A stretch of 64,000 nucleotides of DNA from Comamonas terrigena NBRC 13299. GTDB taxonomy: Bacteria; Pseudomonadota; Gammaproteobacteria; Burkholderiales; Burkholderiaceae_C. How positions within the stretch are numbered: position 1 is the first letter of the stretch; every line of letters begins with the position of its first letter. Position numbers and translations under genes: made by a program. Of the stretch, positions 1-14,600 are shown one piece after another. The stretch covers positions 1-64,000 of the forward strand of contig NZ_AP019749.1 in NCBI RefSeq assembly GCF_006740045.1, read 5' to 3'. The notes under the pieces are model-generated. The model made no database searches. It saw nothing but the letters and a program-made list of their open reading frames with translations, and was not told where the DNA came from.

Positions 1-1407
1 ATGACCGAGGAACCCACCAACGACGCTGGCCAGGGCCTGTGGCAGGCCTGCGTCGAGCAGCTCAGCCAAGACCTGCCGGAGCAGCAGTTCAACACCTGGA
101 TCAAGCCCCTGACCGCCTCGGTGGCGGAAGACTTCTCCAAGGTCACGGTCTACGTGGCCAACCGTTTCAAGCTCGACTGGATCCGTGCCCAGTACGCGGG
201 CCGCATTGCCGCGCTGCTGGAAGCCCTGTATGGCCAGGCGGTCACCCTGGAGTTGGCACTTGCTCACCGCGAGAGCGTGGTCCGGACCTATGTGCGCCCG
301 GTGCAGGCAACCAGCGCTGCCGCACCCGAAGCCGGCACCCCGGCCACCACCCTGTCGGCCAGCGAAGAGCCGACAGCCCCGGTGTTCCGCACCCGCCTGA
401 ACCCGGCCCTGACCTTTGACACCCTGGTCGAAGGTACGGCCAACCGCATGGCCCGCTCCGCCGCGATGCATGTGGCGGGCTCGCCCGGCCACCTGTACAA
501 CCCCTTGTTCATCTACGGCGGTGTCGGCCTGGGTAAGACCCACCTGGTGCATGCAGTGGGCAACCAGTTGCTCAAGGACAAGCCGGACGCCAAGGTGCTC
601 TACATCCACGCCGAACAGTTTGTGTCCGACGTGGTCAAGGCCTACCAGCGCCGCACCTTCGACGAATTCAAGGAACGCTACCACTCGCTTGATCTGCTGC
701 TGATCGACGATGTGCAGTTCTTCGCCAACAAGGACCGCACGCAGGAGGAGTTCTTCAACGCCTTCGAAGCGCTGCTGGCCAAGAAGAGCCACATCGTGAT
801 GACGTCGGACACCTACCCCAAGGGGCTGGCCAACATCCATGAACGTCTGGTCTCGCGCTTCGACTCCGGACTGACCGTGGCCATCGAGCCGCCCGAGCTG
901 GAAATGCGTGTCGCGATCCTGATCAACAAGGCCCGCGCCGAGAACGCCGAGATGCCCGAGGAAGTCGCCTTCTTTGTGGCCAAGAACGTGCGCTCCAACG
1001 TGCGTGAACTGGAAGGCGCGCTGCGCAAGATCCTGGCTTACTCGCGCTTCAACCAGAAGGAAGTGTCGATCCAGCTGGCGCGTGAGGCGCTGCGCGATCT
1101 GCTGTCGATCCAGAACCGCCAGATCTCGGTGGAAAACATCCAGAAGACGGTGGCCGACTACTACAAGATCAAGGTGGCGGACATGTACAGCAAGAAGCGC
1201 CCGGCCAGCATTGCGCGGCCGCGCCAGATTGCCATGTACCTGGCCAAGGAGCTGACGCAAAAGAGCCTGCCGGAAATCGGCGAGCTGTTTGGCGGCCGCG
1301 ACCACACCACCGTGTTGCACGCCGTCCGCAAGATTGCGGGTGAACGCCAGCAACTGACCGAACTGAACCAGCAGCTCCATGTGCTGGAACAGACACTCAA
1401 AGGCTAA
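1..1407 (+). CDS. dnaA: Chromosomal replication initiator protein DnaA
   Basis: DnaA (468 aa) is the AAA+ ATPase that binds DnaA boxes and melts the chromosome origin. The N-terminal DnaB-interaction domain covers about residues 10-85 and is followed by a Pro/Ala-rich linker (about 95-130). The ATPase domain shows Walker A GGVGLGKT at 173-180 and Walker B LLLIDD at 232-237. The C-terminal DNA-binding domain carries the signature helix around [15 protein letters not shown] near residue 435. The window starts on its ATG, so its promoter is not visible. dnaN follows on the same strand after about 140 bp. That gap contains no recognisable DnaA box, unlike the region at 21-25.5 kb. Confidence 0.99.
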   Translation: MTEEPTNDAGQGLWQACVEQLSQDLPEQQFNTWIKPLTASVAEDFSKVTVYVANRFKLDWIRAQYAGRIAALLEALYGQAVTLELALAHRESVVRTYVRPVQATSAAAPEAGTPATTLSASEEPTAPVFRTRLNPALTFDTLVEGTANRMARSAAMHVAGSPGHLYNPLFIYGGVGLGKTHLVHAVGNQLLKDKPDAKVLYIHAEQFVSDVVKAYQRRTFDEFKERYHSLDLLLIDDVQFFANKDRTQEEFFNAFEALLAKKSHIVMTSDTYPKGLANIHERLVSRFDSGLTVAIEPPELEMRVAILINKARAENAEMPEEVAFFVAKNVRSNVRELEGALRKILAYSRFNQKEVSIQLAREALRDLLSIQNRQISVENIQKTVADYYKIKVADMYSKKRPASIARPRQIAMYLAKELTQKSLPEIGELFGGRDHTTVLHAVRKIAGERQQLTELNQQLHVLEQTLKG

Positions 1408-1544
1408 TTTCCCGCCTGCGGGCCGGACTGCGGACCTGTGTCCGGGCCGGCAGGGGCACAATGGGGGTTTGGGCAGCAAGAGGGGGTACGCCACCATGTG
1501 CCGCTGGCCCAAACGCAGTCCCCGCATCACCATCAGAGGTTGAC

Positions 1545-2666
1545 ATGATCGTCCTGAAAGCCACACAAGACAAAGTTCTCGCGGTCCTGCAATCGGTGTC
1601 CGGCATTGTTGAACGCCGTCACACCCTGCCCATCCTGGCCAATGTGCTGATTCGCAAGACGGGCAACGCCTTGCAGCTGACCACCAGCGACCTGGAAATC
1701 CAGATCCGCACCACGGCCGAGCTCGGCGGTGACACCGGCGACTTCACCACCACGGTGGGCGCCCGCAAGCTGATCGACATTCTGAAGACCATGCCCGGCG
1801 ACCAGACCGTGAGCCTGGAGACGCAGCAGTCCAAGATGATCCTCAAGGGTGGCAAGAGCCGCTTCACGCTGCAGACCCTGCCGGCCGAGGACTTCCCGCT
1901 GGTGCAGGAAGCCGCAGCCTTCGGCCCGGCCTTCAGCGTGCCGCAGAAGGTGCTCAAGGAGCTGCTGGGTCAGGTCTCGTTCGCCATGGCCGTGCAGGAC
2001 ATCCGCTACTACCTCAACGGCATCCTGTTCGTGGCCGAAGGCAACACGCTGAGCCTGGTCGCCACCGACGGCCACCGCCTGGCTTTTGCCAGCGCCGAGC
2101 TGGATGTGGACGTGGGCATCAAGCAGGAAGTCATCCTGCCGCGCAAGACGGTGCTGGAACTGCAGCGCCTGCTGAGCGATGTGGGTGGCGAAAACCAGCC
2201 CCGCATCGAGATGCAGTTCGCCAACAACCAGGCCAAGTTCACCTTTGGCGGCATGGAGTTCGTCACCAAGCTTGTGGAAGGCAAGTTCCCCGACTACAAC
2301 CGCGTCATCCCGCGCAACCACAGCAACAGCATCACCCTGGGCCGCGCCCCGCTGCTGGCCTCGCTGCAGCGCACCGCCATCATGACCAGCGACAAGTTCA
2401 AGGGCGTGCGCCTGAACCTGGAGCCGGGCACGCTGCGCGTGGCCTCCACCAATGCCGAGCAGGAAGAGGCAGTGGACGAGCTGGACATCGACTACGGCGG
2501 CGACACCATCGAAATCGGTTTCAACGTGACCTATCTGATCGATGTACTGGCCAATATGGGCCAGGACATGGTGCAGGTCCAGCTGGCCGACGGCAACAGC
2601 TCCGCCCTGGTCACCATCCCCGAGAACGAGCGCTTCAAGTACGTGGTGATGCCCATGCGCATTTGA
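1545..2666 (+). CDS. dnaN: DNA polymerase III subunit beta (sliding clamp)
   Basis: This encodes the beta sliding clamp (373 aa), the ring that tethers DNA polymerase III to DNA. The start was set at the ATG giving MIVLKATQDKVL, which is preceded by the Shine-Dalgarno-like CAGAGGT. An upstream in-frame start at 1461 would add 28 residues (MGVWAARGG...) not found in clamps. The length and the C-terminal end VVMPMRI, the polymerase-binding edge of the third clamp domain, fit the family. It lies between dnaA and gyrB in the usual order and is followed by a strong hairpin terminator. Confidence 0.98.
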   Translation: MIVLKATQDKVLAVLQSVSGIVERRHTLPILANVLIRKTGNALQLTTSDLEIQIRTTAELGGDTGDFTTTVGARKLIDILKTMPGDQTVSLETQQSKMILKGGKSRFTLQTLPAEDFPLVQEAAAFGPAFSVPQKVLKELLGQVSFAMAVQDIRYYLNGILFVAEGNTLSLVATDGHRLAFASAELDVDVGIKQEVILPRKTVLELQRLLSDVGGENQPRIEMQFANNQAKFTFGGMEFVTKLVEGKFPDYNRVIPRNHSNSITLGRAPLLASLQRTAIMTSDKFKGVRLNLEPGTLRVASTNAEQEEAVDELDIDYGGDTIEIGFNVTYLIDVLANMGQDMVQVQLADGNSSALVTIPENERFKYVVMPMRI

Positions 2667-2703
2667 TGTCACCGGGTCGCCCGGCCCGGCTGGGCGCCCC
2701 CTC

Positions 2704-2740
2704 AAAAGAGCGGCCGATCCTGCGCGGATCGCGCTCTTTT
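2704..2740 (+). terminator. Rho-independent terminator after dnaN
   Basis: AAAAGAGCG at the left pairs with CGCTCTTTT at the right, and an inner CGATCC/GGATCG stem extends the hairpin. The T run on the plus strand fits termination of dnaN before gyrB. gyrB is therefore probably transcribed from its own promoter between here and 2817. Confidence 0.85.
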
Positions 2741-2750
2741 CCACCGTTAG

Positions 2751-5396
<2,646 letters not shown>

Positions 5397-5440
5397 GCGC
5401 CCTGGTGCACGGCAATCCGTGCCCCCGGATTGCACCCATG

Positions 5441-5468
5441 AAAAAGCCCGGCAGTGCCGGGCTTTTTT
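5441..5468. terminator. Bidirectional terminator between gyrB and the adhesin gene
   Basis: The hairpin AAAAAGCCCGGC / GCCGGGCTTTTTT is flanked by A and T runs. It can terminate gyrB on the plus strand and the convergent giant adhesin gene on the minus strand. About 160 bp without a gene separate it from the adhesin stop codon. Confidence 0.88.
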
Positions 5469-5629
5469 GATGGAAATGGATTGGTGGCCATGGAAGGCCT
5501 CCAGCTCCGGCAGGGCCCGCTGTGGCCAACGAATTGACCGCCAGCGGGACAGCGCCGCCGATGCCCCTGGCACCAGCAAGCGCCACCCCCTTGCCGCGTG
5601 CCCATGGCCGCGGCAAGGTTCTCCGTCGA

Positions 5630-8600
5630 TCAGGTCTGATCCACCTTCAGGCGGCCATCGCTGAGCATCTGCTTGACCAGCTCTTCGGACGAGCTGCCCT
5701 GCAGCAGGTCCACGCCTTGCAGCGTGATCTGCTGGTCCACCTTGGAGATCAGCGAACCGGCATCGTCGCTGAAGGCGCCGTTGCTGGAGATGCGCAACAC
5801 GGTGTCCTCGCCCTCCTTGCTGAAGCTCAGGTACTTGCCCAGGTTGTCGGCGTTCTCGTTCTGCAGCAGATCGGCCAGATCCAGTACATCGTGGCCGTTA
5901 CCGAAGTCGGCCACGACGTCCTTGGCCGCCAGTGCCAGGCCCTCGCCACCGGCGTCGCCCTGCTTCCAGACAAAGATGTCATCGCCGTCGCCGCCGATCA
6001 GGGTGTCGTTGCCGGCCCCGCCGATCAGCACGTCATTGCCGCTGCCGCCTTCCAGGTGGTCGTTGCCTGCACCGCCGTGGAGGCTGTCGTTGCCAGCCCC
6101 ACCGCGCAGCACATCGTCGCCCGCACCACCCAGCAGGGTGTCGCTGCCGGCCCCGCCGATCAGGTTGCCATGGCTGCTGCCCGAACCGTCCAGCACCACG
6201 CCCGAGCCGCTCTGGCTGCTCAGGGTCAGGTCAAAGCTGCCGGAGATGCTCGACGACACATCGCTGCCATCCACGGTATGGGCCGTGAAACCGATCTGCA
6301 GGCCGTTGGCCGATGCGTTCTGGTCCGTCAGCGCATCCTTGGCCTGGACAAAGCCCAGCTGGTCCATATCCGTCTGGGACAGACCGGTCAGCGTGTAGGT
6401 GTCCGTGGCCTGGTCGTAGCTGGCGGTGTGCAGGGTGCTGCCCACATAGAAGCTGGCGTGCTCACCCAGACCGGTCAGGGTCAGGGTCACCGTCTCGAGC
6501 GAGCTGTCGCCCGTGCCGGCGGACTGGCGGTCCTTCATGGCCAGGTTCAGGTTCAGCGCGATGATGTCGCCCTCGCGGCCGAAGGACTGTTCCACCACCG
6601 GCGTGTCGGTCTCAAAACCATCGGCCCGGGCAGCCACTTCCAGCTGGAAGGTCGCGGAGCTGACCTGTTGGTGCGCGGCATCACTGCCCTCACCGCTCAG
6701 CACACGCAGTGCCAGGTTTTCCACCGTGCCGCTCCAGTTCTGGGGCGCCTGGATGCTGATGACCGGCAGCTTGCCGCCATCGACCGGGATGCTCCAGCTG
6801 GAGCCGGTGTTGATGGCCTGCACCAGCGCACCGTTGGCGTCCGTGTAGTACACCAGGAAGCCATTGGGCAGGTTTTCCAGGATGGCGGTGTGGATCTGCT
6901 CGGAGCCGTCGGCGTCCAGCAGCTTGCCCGCGATATCCAGCGTGATGAGGCTGGTACCGGTCTGGTTTTCGCTGCCCTGGATGGTGCCGATGTCACCGTC
7001 CTTGTAGGGGGTGTTGGAGCCCACGTTGGTGAACTCGAAGCCGTTGTTGATCTGCTCCACCACCACGGTGCCACTGTCACCGTTGCTGTCGGCCCAGCCT
7101 TGCGAGCTGGTCCAGTCCGGCGCATTTTGCTCCTTGCTCTGGACGATCACTTCCACTTCCAGGCTGCCGTTGACGTATTTCTGCGCCGCATCGGGCTGGT
7201 AGTGCAGGCCCACGATGCTGGTGCTGCTGCCCGTCAGCAGCGCCTGCTGGGTCGCGGCATCCAGCGGCAGCTGGTAGCTGCCGTCCGCCTGCTGGACCAG
7301 CTCGGTCGTGCCGTAGAACAGCTTGCCGCCGCTGAAGCCATCGCCCTCGGTCAGCTTGATGGTCAGCGTGCCGTTCAGCAGCGACGGACCATCCACGCCG
7401 CGCGCGATGTCGATTTGGATCGCAATGTCGCTGCCTTCCTTCGGGCGGTCGCCGGTCGGGCTGCCATCGGCATCGGCTGCCGACAGCACCACGGCGGTGC
7501 TGACCCCATCGGTCTCGGGTGCCAGGGGCAGCGTGTCGTGGACCTTGACCACGGTCTGCTCGCCGGTGGAGACCACATGCCCGGCCATGGTGGCGTCGAT
7601 CTGCATGCCACCGAAGTGGTCGTTCAGATCGGCCGGCGGTGTGACCACCACCTCGCTCAGCAGGGCCTGCAGCTCTTCGGTGGTCTTGGCCGTTCCGGAG
7701 ATCAGCCACAGTTCCTCGGCGCCATCGCCGCCCACCTTGATGGCAGTCAGCGTGTGGCCGTCCTGGACGATGGTGGCGCCAGCCGGCAGCTTGAGGCTGA
7801 GCGTGAACGCCACATCCTGGCCGCTGGGGTTGTCGCTGATCGTCGCCTGGAACAGCTGGTCCAGGGTGAAGGCCGTGTCTTCCTGGCCGGTGAAATCCGG
7901 GTTGCGCGCAAAGTCCAGCTGCACGGCTTGGCCAGGCTGCCCGCCGCCGGTGAGGTCGGCCTGCAGCTCGTACTGCACGGAAGCGTTCGAGACGTTGCTG
8001 GCTCCTGCATCTTGGCTGAAGACTTCGATGCCGATCGTGGCATGGGCCTGGCCGGACAGTGCGGAGCCTGCCGTGAAGGACAGCTGCGCCTGGACGTCAC
8101 CGCCTTGGACGCTCGCCTGGAACTGGGCCAGCTGCGAAGGCGTCACCTCGATCACCCACTTGCCGCTGTCCAGCTGGTGGGCCACACCCACCTGCGTGCC
8201 ACCGATGCTCAGTCCATCGACCGTCAGGCCGTTGGGCACGCCGGTCACCAGCACCTGGATCAGGGATTCGCTGCCATCCTGGTCGGCCGAGCTCAGCACA
8301 ACGCCCACCTGGAAGTTGCCTGTGCTCTCCAAAGTCACCAGCGGCACGGTGCCGGAGGTGTCGGTGTTCAGGCTGGCGCCACCGCTGGTGATGCCATCGA
8401 GCTGCAGACCCACCTCGTCGGTGACCGGGGTCACGTGCAGGTGGTAGTCCTGGGGTTCACCCACGGTGGTGACCGGGGCCACGGAGCCGTCGCTGGAGGC
8501 ATCGGTCACCTCGTACTTGACGGTGAGCTTGAGATCCGGCGCATTGGCCTGGTTGTCGGCCTTGTTCTCGGTGATCGGCAAGGCCGTCACCTGACCGGCC

Positions 8601-11600
8601 TGGGTGGCATCCAGCACGTACCAGTCGTTGCCCTGGGCATCGGTGACGATCGCCACCGATGCGGAGTCGATGGGCTCGCCGTTCAGGAACAGCTGGAAGC
8701 CCTGGGATTCGAAGTCCTCGACCTTGATGTGCACATGGGTCAGGCTTTCGTTCTCGCCTTGCGGTGTCTGGATCGAGAAATCGAGCGCAGATTCACGGTC
8801 CTCGTACAAGGTGGCGTGCTGGTTGCCCACCGACTCGGGCGAAGGCGTGATGGTAGCCACCAGGGTTTCCGTGGCGTGGCTCTTCCAGTCGCCGTCGTTC
8901 TCGGTGGTGACCGGGGTCACCTGCACCGACACCGTGCCGCTGAAATTCTCAGGACCGGTGATGGTGATGGCCTTGAGGGCGGCTTCGGAATCCACGGCCC
9001 AGACGCGGTCCGCACCCGTGCCACCCAGATAGCGCGCGCCTTCCAGGGTGAAGCCTTCGGGCAGGCCGGTGATGCGGAAGCTCAGCTTTTCCGAACCATC
9101 GGTGTCCGCCTGCTGCACGCTCTGGATCAGATCGCCCAGCTGGATCTTGGCAGCGCCGCCGTCCAGGTCCGCTTCCGTGTAGGTGTGCGGCTTGGCCGCC
9201 ACGCTGGCTTCGTCGGCCACACCCACGACCTTGACCGGCAGGTTCTGCGTCTGGCTCCAGGCACCGGTGCTGGTGTCGAAGCCCTGCAGGGCGTCGACCG
9301 CCTGGGTCTTCACCTCCAGTGCAAAGTCGGCATTGCTGTTGACCGGGGGGGTCACGCTCAGGCCGGCGCTGGTCTGGTAGTCGGTGATCACCACCGACCA
9401 GGATCCACCCTGCGACGTGACGGTGATGCCCGGCACGCCCGTGGTGCTGCTGGTGATTTCCAGCCCGCCGTAGTGCAGGCTGGCGCCGGCAGGAATCTGG
9501 GCAATGCTGACGTTGAAGGTTTCCGAGCCGTCCGTGCTGGACGGACGGATCGTCAATGCAATCGCCGTGTCTTCCAGGCCTTGTGCCGGTTGCACCGACA
9601 GCGCGGCCAGGTCGGCATCCGGCGCGACGTGGATGGTCAGGCTGCCCGCATCGGAGATGGCGGTATCGGCCACACCGGTCTCGGTGTCGTCGTCGTAGTC
9701 ATAGGTCTTGGCCTGGAACTGGACCTGGAAGGTGCCCGCATCATTCAGCGGAGCCTGGAACGTGAGGCTGGACAAGGCCGACAGCGGCACCTCGATCGGG
9801 GTGCCCTGGTAGGTGGCGCTGCCTCCATTCCAGGTGAAGACGGTGCCGATGGCAGGGCTGCTGCCCAGACCGTCTTCCGACAGCTTCACCGGCGTCAGCA
9901 GCACGGTGGTGGTTTCGTCCTGGTCCTCGTTCTTCCAGCCGGCCTGGTTCAGCAGGTCCGTGGCTTCGATGTTCAGGTTGAACACCGTGTCTTCCTTGCC
10001 CAGGGCCGCATAGGTGTGGTCCGTGGTGGGCACGGTCAGGTCGGCCTGGCCGTTGTGGTCCGTATCGCCAGCGGCGGTGCTTTCGGCCACCGGGGTCACG
10101 GTGATCTGCACCGGCTTCTGCACCGTCACCTCATCGCTGGTGTCTGCACCACCCGTGACGTCGGCATTGCTGTCCACCGTGGTGATGGACAGCTGCACCG
10201 TGGCGTCCTTGCTGCTGTGTGCTGGCGGGGTGAGCGTGAACTGGCCCAGCGCCAACTCGCGGCTAGCTTCGGAACCTGCCGTGAACTCGATCACATAGGG
10301 GTCGGCAGTGGTGCCGGAGCCCGTGACCGTCCAGACCGCATCGCCGGCCGTGCCCGCAGCCGGCTGGCCGCTGAGCGTCCAGTCCTGCGGCAGCTCGAAC
10401 TGCACCTTGGTGATGACTTCGGTGCCACCGGCCGTGCCGCTGTCGGTCACCCGCACGCCGGCGAGGAACGCGACTTCGGTGTCTTCTGCAATCGCTTGCG
10501 GATGGGTCACGACCACATCCCCGGCGACCGGCTCGACGTGCAGATTCAGGGTGACGGAATCGCTCAGCACCACGCCATTTTCCTGCGCCCCATTCGGGTC
10601 CAGGTCCTGGGCCTTGAGCGTCACCGTGATGCCGGTGATGTCGCCGCTGAAGTCCTTGGGCGGTGTCACGATGATGTCCGGCAGGCTGCTGGCATCCTTG
10701 CTGGTGATCTCCACCTTCACCACCTGGGTGGTGCTGGTGATCAGCGTGCCGTTGACCGTGCTGCCCACGGGCAGGCCCGTGACTTCCAGCCAGCGGTGTT
10801 CGCTGCCATCCACATCGGCCTGGGTGTTGCCATCGGCGCCGGTATCCAGGCTGACCTTCAACAGCGGTGTCAGGTTGTAGCTGCTGTCTTCCTTGACTGT
10901 CAGGTCGTGACTGTCCTTGCCGTCGATCTTCAGCTCGATCGGGTCGGTCACCGCATGCACCTTCACATCCACCGTGGTGGAACCCGTCTTTCCGTCTACG
11001 CTGCTGAGCTTGTTGCCGCTTTCGTCCACCTCATAGCTGGTCACTTTGACCGTGACCTTGAAGTTGGCGGCATTTTCCGCCGGCGGCAGCACCTGCAGAG
11101 CCTCGAATTCGGCGGTGGTCATCTGCAAGACGCCACTGGCGCTGGCGGTGTGGTTGCCATCCGTGAGCACAATGCTGACCGCGTTGCCGCTGGTGAAGGT
11201 GTAGACCACGTTGCCATTGGCATCCAGCAACTGTGCGCCTGCCGGGAAGCCGCTGAGCGTGATGGGACCCAGGCGCTCGGGGTTGTCACCGGCGCCGGTC
11301 CCGTTCTGGTCGCTCGCATCGCTGGTCGTCGGGGCCTTCAGGCCCAGGTGCACAGCGGTGTCTTCATTGGTGGTCGCAGCGGCCAGTTTGTCCAGTACCG
11401 GCGCATCGGCCACGGCCTTGACCTGTACCGTCACCGTCCCAGGGACCGGCGAACCATCGTCCCTGACGATCGAGTACTTCAGTTCATCGGCGGCATACTG
11501 GCCGTTGCCTTGCAGCTGGTTGCTGTAGTTCGCGCTGGGCACATAGGTGATGCTGCCGTCCTTGTTGACGGTGACCGTGCCCTGCAGGCCATGGCCTGTG

Positions 11601-14600
11601 GCGTACACCGTGCTGCCATTGGCACCCGGTGTGCCCTGCAGCACCGTGACGCCATCGGCCGCCAGAATGCGGATTTCGCTGGCCGCCACGTCAGCCCCCA
11701 GGCTGAACTTGTTGTCTGCCGTACCGGCGCCGCTGTCTTCGGTCACGGTAATGGTCTGGGAGGCGCGCTCCACATCGTCCACCACGCTGACCTGGAAGTT
11801 GCCGCTGGCGGTGTCGCCATCGCTGTCACGGGCCTCGAAGCTGATGGGCAGATCCAGCACATTGACCTGCTGGCCGTTGCCATCCACATGGTCCAGCGCA
11901 CCCGTCAGGGTGAACTTGTAGCCGGCCTGGTTGGTGCCGGCGTTGGTGATTTCCAGGCGGAAGACCTCCGCGCCGCCCACACCGGCCGTGGCGATGATCT
12001 TGCCGTCCGCACCCAGGGTGATGACCAGGGCGGTGCCGTTGGAGCTCAGCCCCAGGGCCTGCAACTGGTCGGCCGTGGCCTGGGTGAAGTAGGCCTTGGC
12101 GCCGCTGGCGTTGTCGGCACCAAAATCCACCGCCAGGCTGCCCGTGAACACGGTCAGGGCGCTGTTGGCCTCAGTACCGGTGGCCAGGTTCTTTTCTGCC
12201 ACTTCGGCATTGGTCGGGCTGCCGATGGTGGGGCCGTCATCGGTGAAGACCAGGTTGGCCCCGATATTGACGGTGGTGGTGTGGCTGGCCTTGTCACCAT
12301 CCTTGTCGGTGATGGTGGCCGTGCCCGACAGCTTCACCAGGCCGTCCAGCAGGCTTTGCGTGTCGCTGCTGTAATCGCTGCTGTCCTTGCTGTCATGGTC
12401 GATGGCACCGGTCTGCACCAAGGTGACCTTGCCCGTGGCATCCACCGTCACACTGAACACCACCTTGCCGGTGGTTGCATTCCCGCCCGTGACGCCCACG
12501 ATCTCGCCATTGGCCTTTTGGTACAGCAGAATGCTCTGGCCGCCGCTCTTCAGGCCCGAGTCCGCGCCGTTGTCCACGGCGAGCTTGTAGCTCCAGGCCA
12601 CCGCACCCTTGGCGCCATCGGCGCCGTAGTCGGCGCTCTTGACCACAAAGACCGCTGCGAAATCCATGCTGGCCTTGTCCGGTGTTCCCGCTTGCAGATC
12701 GGCGTCATCGGTGGTCAGTGTGGGTTCGGCCGCGCCCACTTCCGTCACGATGGTCGGCACATCGTCAATCACCTGCACGCCCAGCGTGCCCGCGGTGGAC
12801 ACCGTGCCCGTGCCATCGGCGCCCTTGGCAATCACTTCGAGCGCAATGTTCTTGAGCGCATCGTTGGTGCCCTGGACTGATGCATGGGTCTGGGCCTGCG
12901 TCAGCGTGTAGGTGTACTGCACATCCCAGGCCACCTCCATGCCATCGGCCGTGGCCGTTGGCGTGAAGCCGGTGATCGTCAGCACGCCATGGCCGGCCAC
13001 CGTGATGGCAATGCCATCCGTGCCCAGGTCTTGCAGATCGGCCAGCGAAATGGTGGTGCCGTTGATCTTGATGCTGTCCAGTCCCGAGCCAGCCGTCACC
13101 TTGAGCGTGCCGTGCGCGCTTTCGCTGTCGTCGGTGGTGCTGGTCAGGCCCTTTTCATTGACCGTGACCTGGCCCTTGATGGCGGCACCGTTGCTATCCA
13201 CGACCGTGAGGGTGGGCTTGTCCACCACCGTGCTGCTGACGCTGGACTGGGTCGCGCTGATCTGCAGGTCTTCGAAGCCCTTGTTGCTGCCGCCATTGTC
13301 TTGCACGGCCGCGATGGTCGCAGTCAGCGGCTCGCGGTATTCCACCTGGGTGTCCACCAGCGTCGTCACCGTGAAAGACGGCGCTGCGGTTTGCCCGCCG
13401 GCAATGGTCACGGTGGGGGGCAGGTTGTTGACATCGGCGCCGTTGGCGGCCGCACCGCTCCAGTCCAGTGTCACGGTCACGTTCTTGCCTGCGGCCACGC
13501 TGACCGGATCGCCGTTGCCGTCGACCAGGCGCACGGTGTAGACCAGGGCGCCGCCCTCGAACACGGCCGATTGGTCCACGCTGATCTGCACATAGACAGG
13601 ATCGCTGTCGTCCAGGATAGTGGTCTTCACCGGGGTGTCGTCTGCCACCAGGTGCTCCAGCGCACCGGTGGTGCCTGCATTGGCTTCGCTGATGGATTCG
13701 ATGTGGTTGCTGATGCTGTCCGCTTCCAGGAACACATCATCGCGGTTCACCGCCACCGGGTCGGAGACGCCCGAGGCGCTGCCAGCGGCAATGGTGATCA
13801 CCTCGCCATTGGCCAGGGTCACGGTGATGGCGTTGTTCGTGGTCACCGGCTTGCCGGCGGCATCGACCAGGCTGGCCGTGTAGGTGATGGAGCCGCCGTC
13901 TTCGGTGGTCGACGTGGTGGCTGTCAGCTGCACGGTCACCGTGTCGGCATCGTCCTGCACCTGGGTCGAGGTGGTGCTGCTGGTGTCCAGCGCCTCGTAA
14001 TTGCCGCCTTCAGCCTGGGCAATTTCAAACTGCTGGCCTTGTGTGCCTTGCAGGTAGCCATCGTCAGGGCGGGAGTCGGTGAGCACCGAGCCTGTGAGCT
14101 CGCCCACCTTGATGGTGATGGTTTCGCCGGTCTTGAGCGTGATGACCAGATCCGAGCCCTGGGGCGCCTTGTCCACAGTGGCGGTGACCGTGATCTTGCC
14201 GCCTTCGGTCACCTGTGTATCGGCGCTGAGCACGATCTCGGTGGGGTCCTGGTCGTCCACCACATTGGTGCTGGTGGTGCTGGTGGTATCCAGACGGTCG
14301 TAGCCGCCGCCCGTGGTGGAACCGACTTCAAAGAGATGCTGGTCCGTACCCTGCACATAGGCATCATCCGTACGGGTGGGAATCTCCACCGAACCCGAGG
14401 TTTCGCCGACCCGGATGACGATGACCTCTCCGGTCCTGAGCGTGATGACCAGATCGCTCCCGCGGGGTGCACGGTCCACGGTGGCAGTCACGATGATCAT
14501 GCCGCCTTCCGTCACCTGCTGCTGTGCGCTCAGGGTCAGTGTGCCTTCGTACAGCGGCGGCAGCGTGGTGCCGGCCGCACCGCTCAGGCGGTCTTCCACC

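Noticed and set aside
1408..1544. The dnaA-dnaN gap as the origin
   Set aside because: No TTATNCACA-type box or AT-rich block is present. The region upstream of dnaA lies outside the window, so an origin there cannot be excluded.
5964..6160. Short tandem repeats that could be mistaken for a CRISPR array
   Set aside because: The repeats are in frame and encode RTX nonapeptides; there are no unique spacers and no cas genes.
5522..12880. A 2452-codon open frame on the plus strand opposite the adhesin gene
   Set aside because: It is antisense to a clear RTX adhesin. Its His/Gln/Arg-rich, domain-free sequence is what codon bias in the opposite strand produces.
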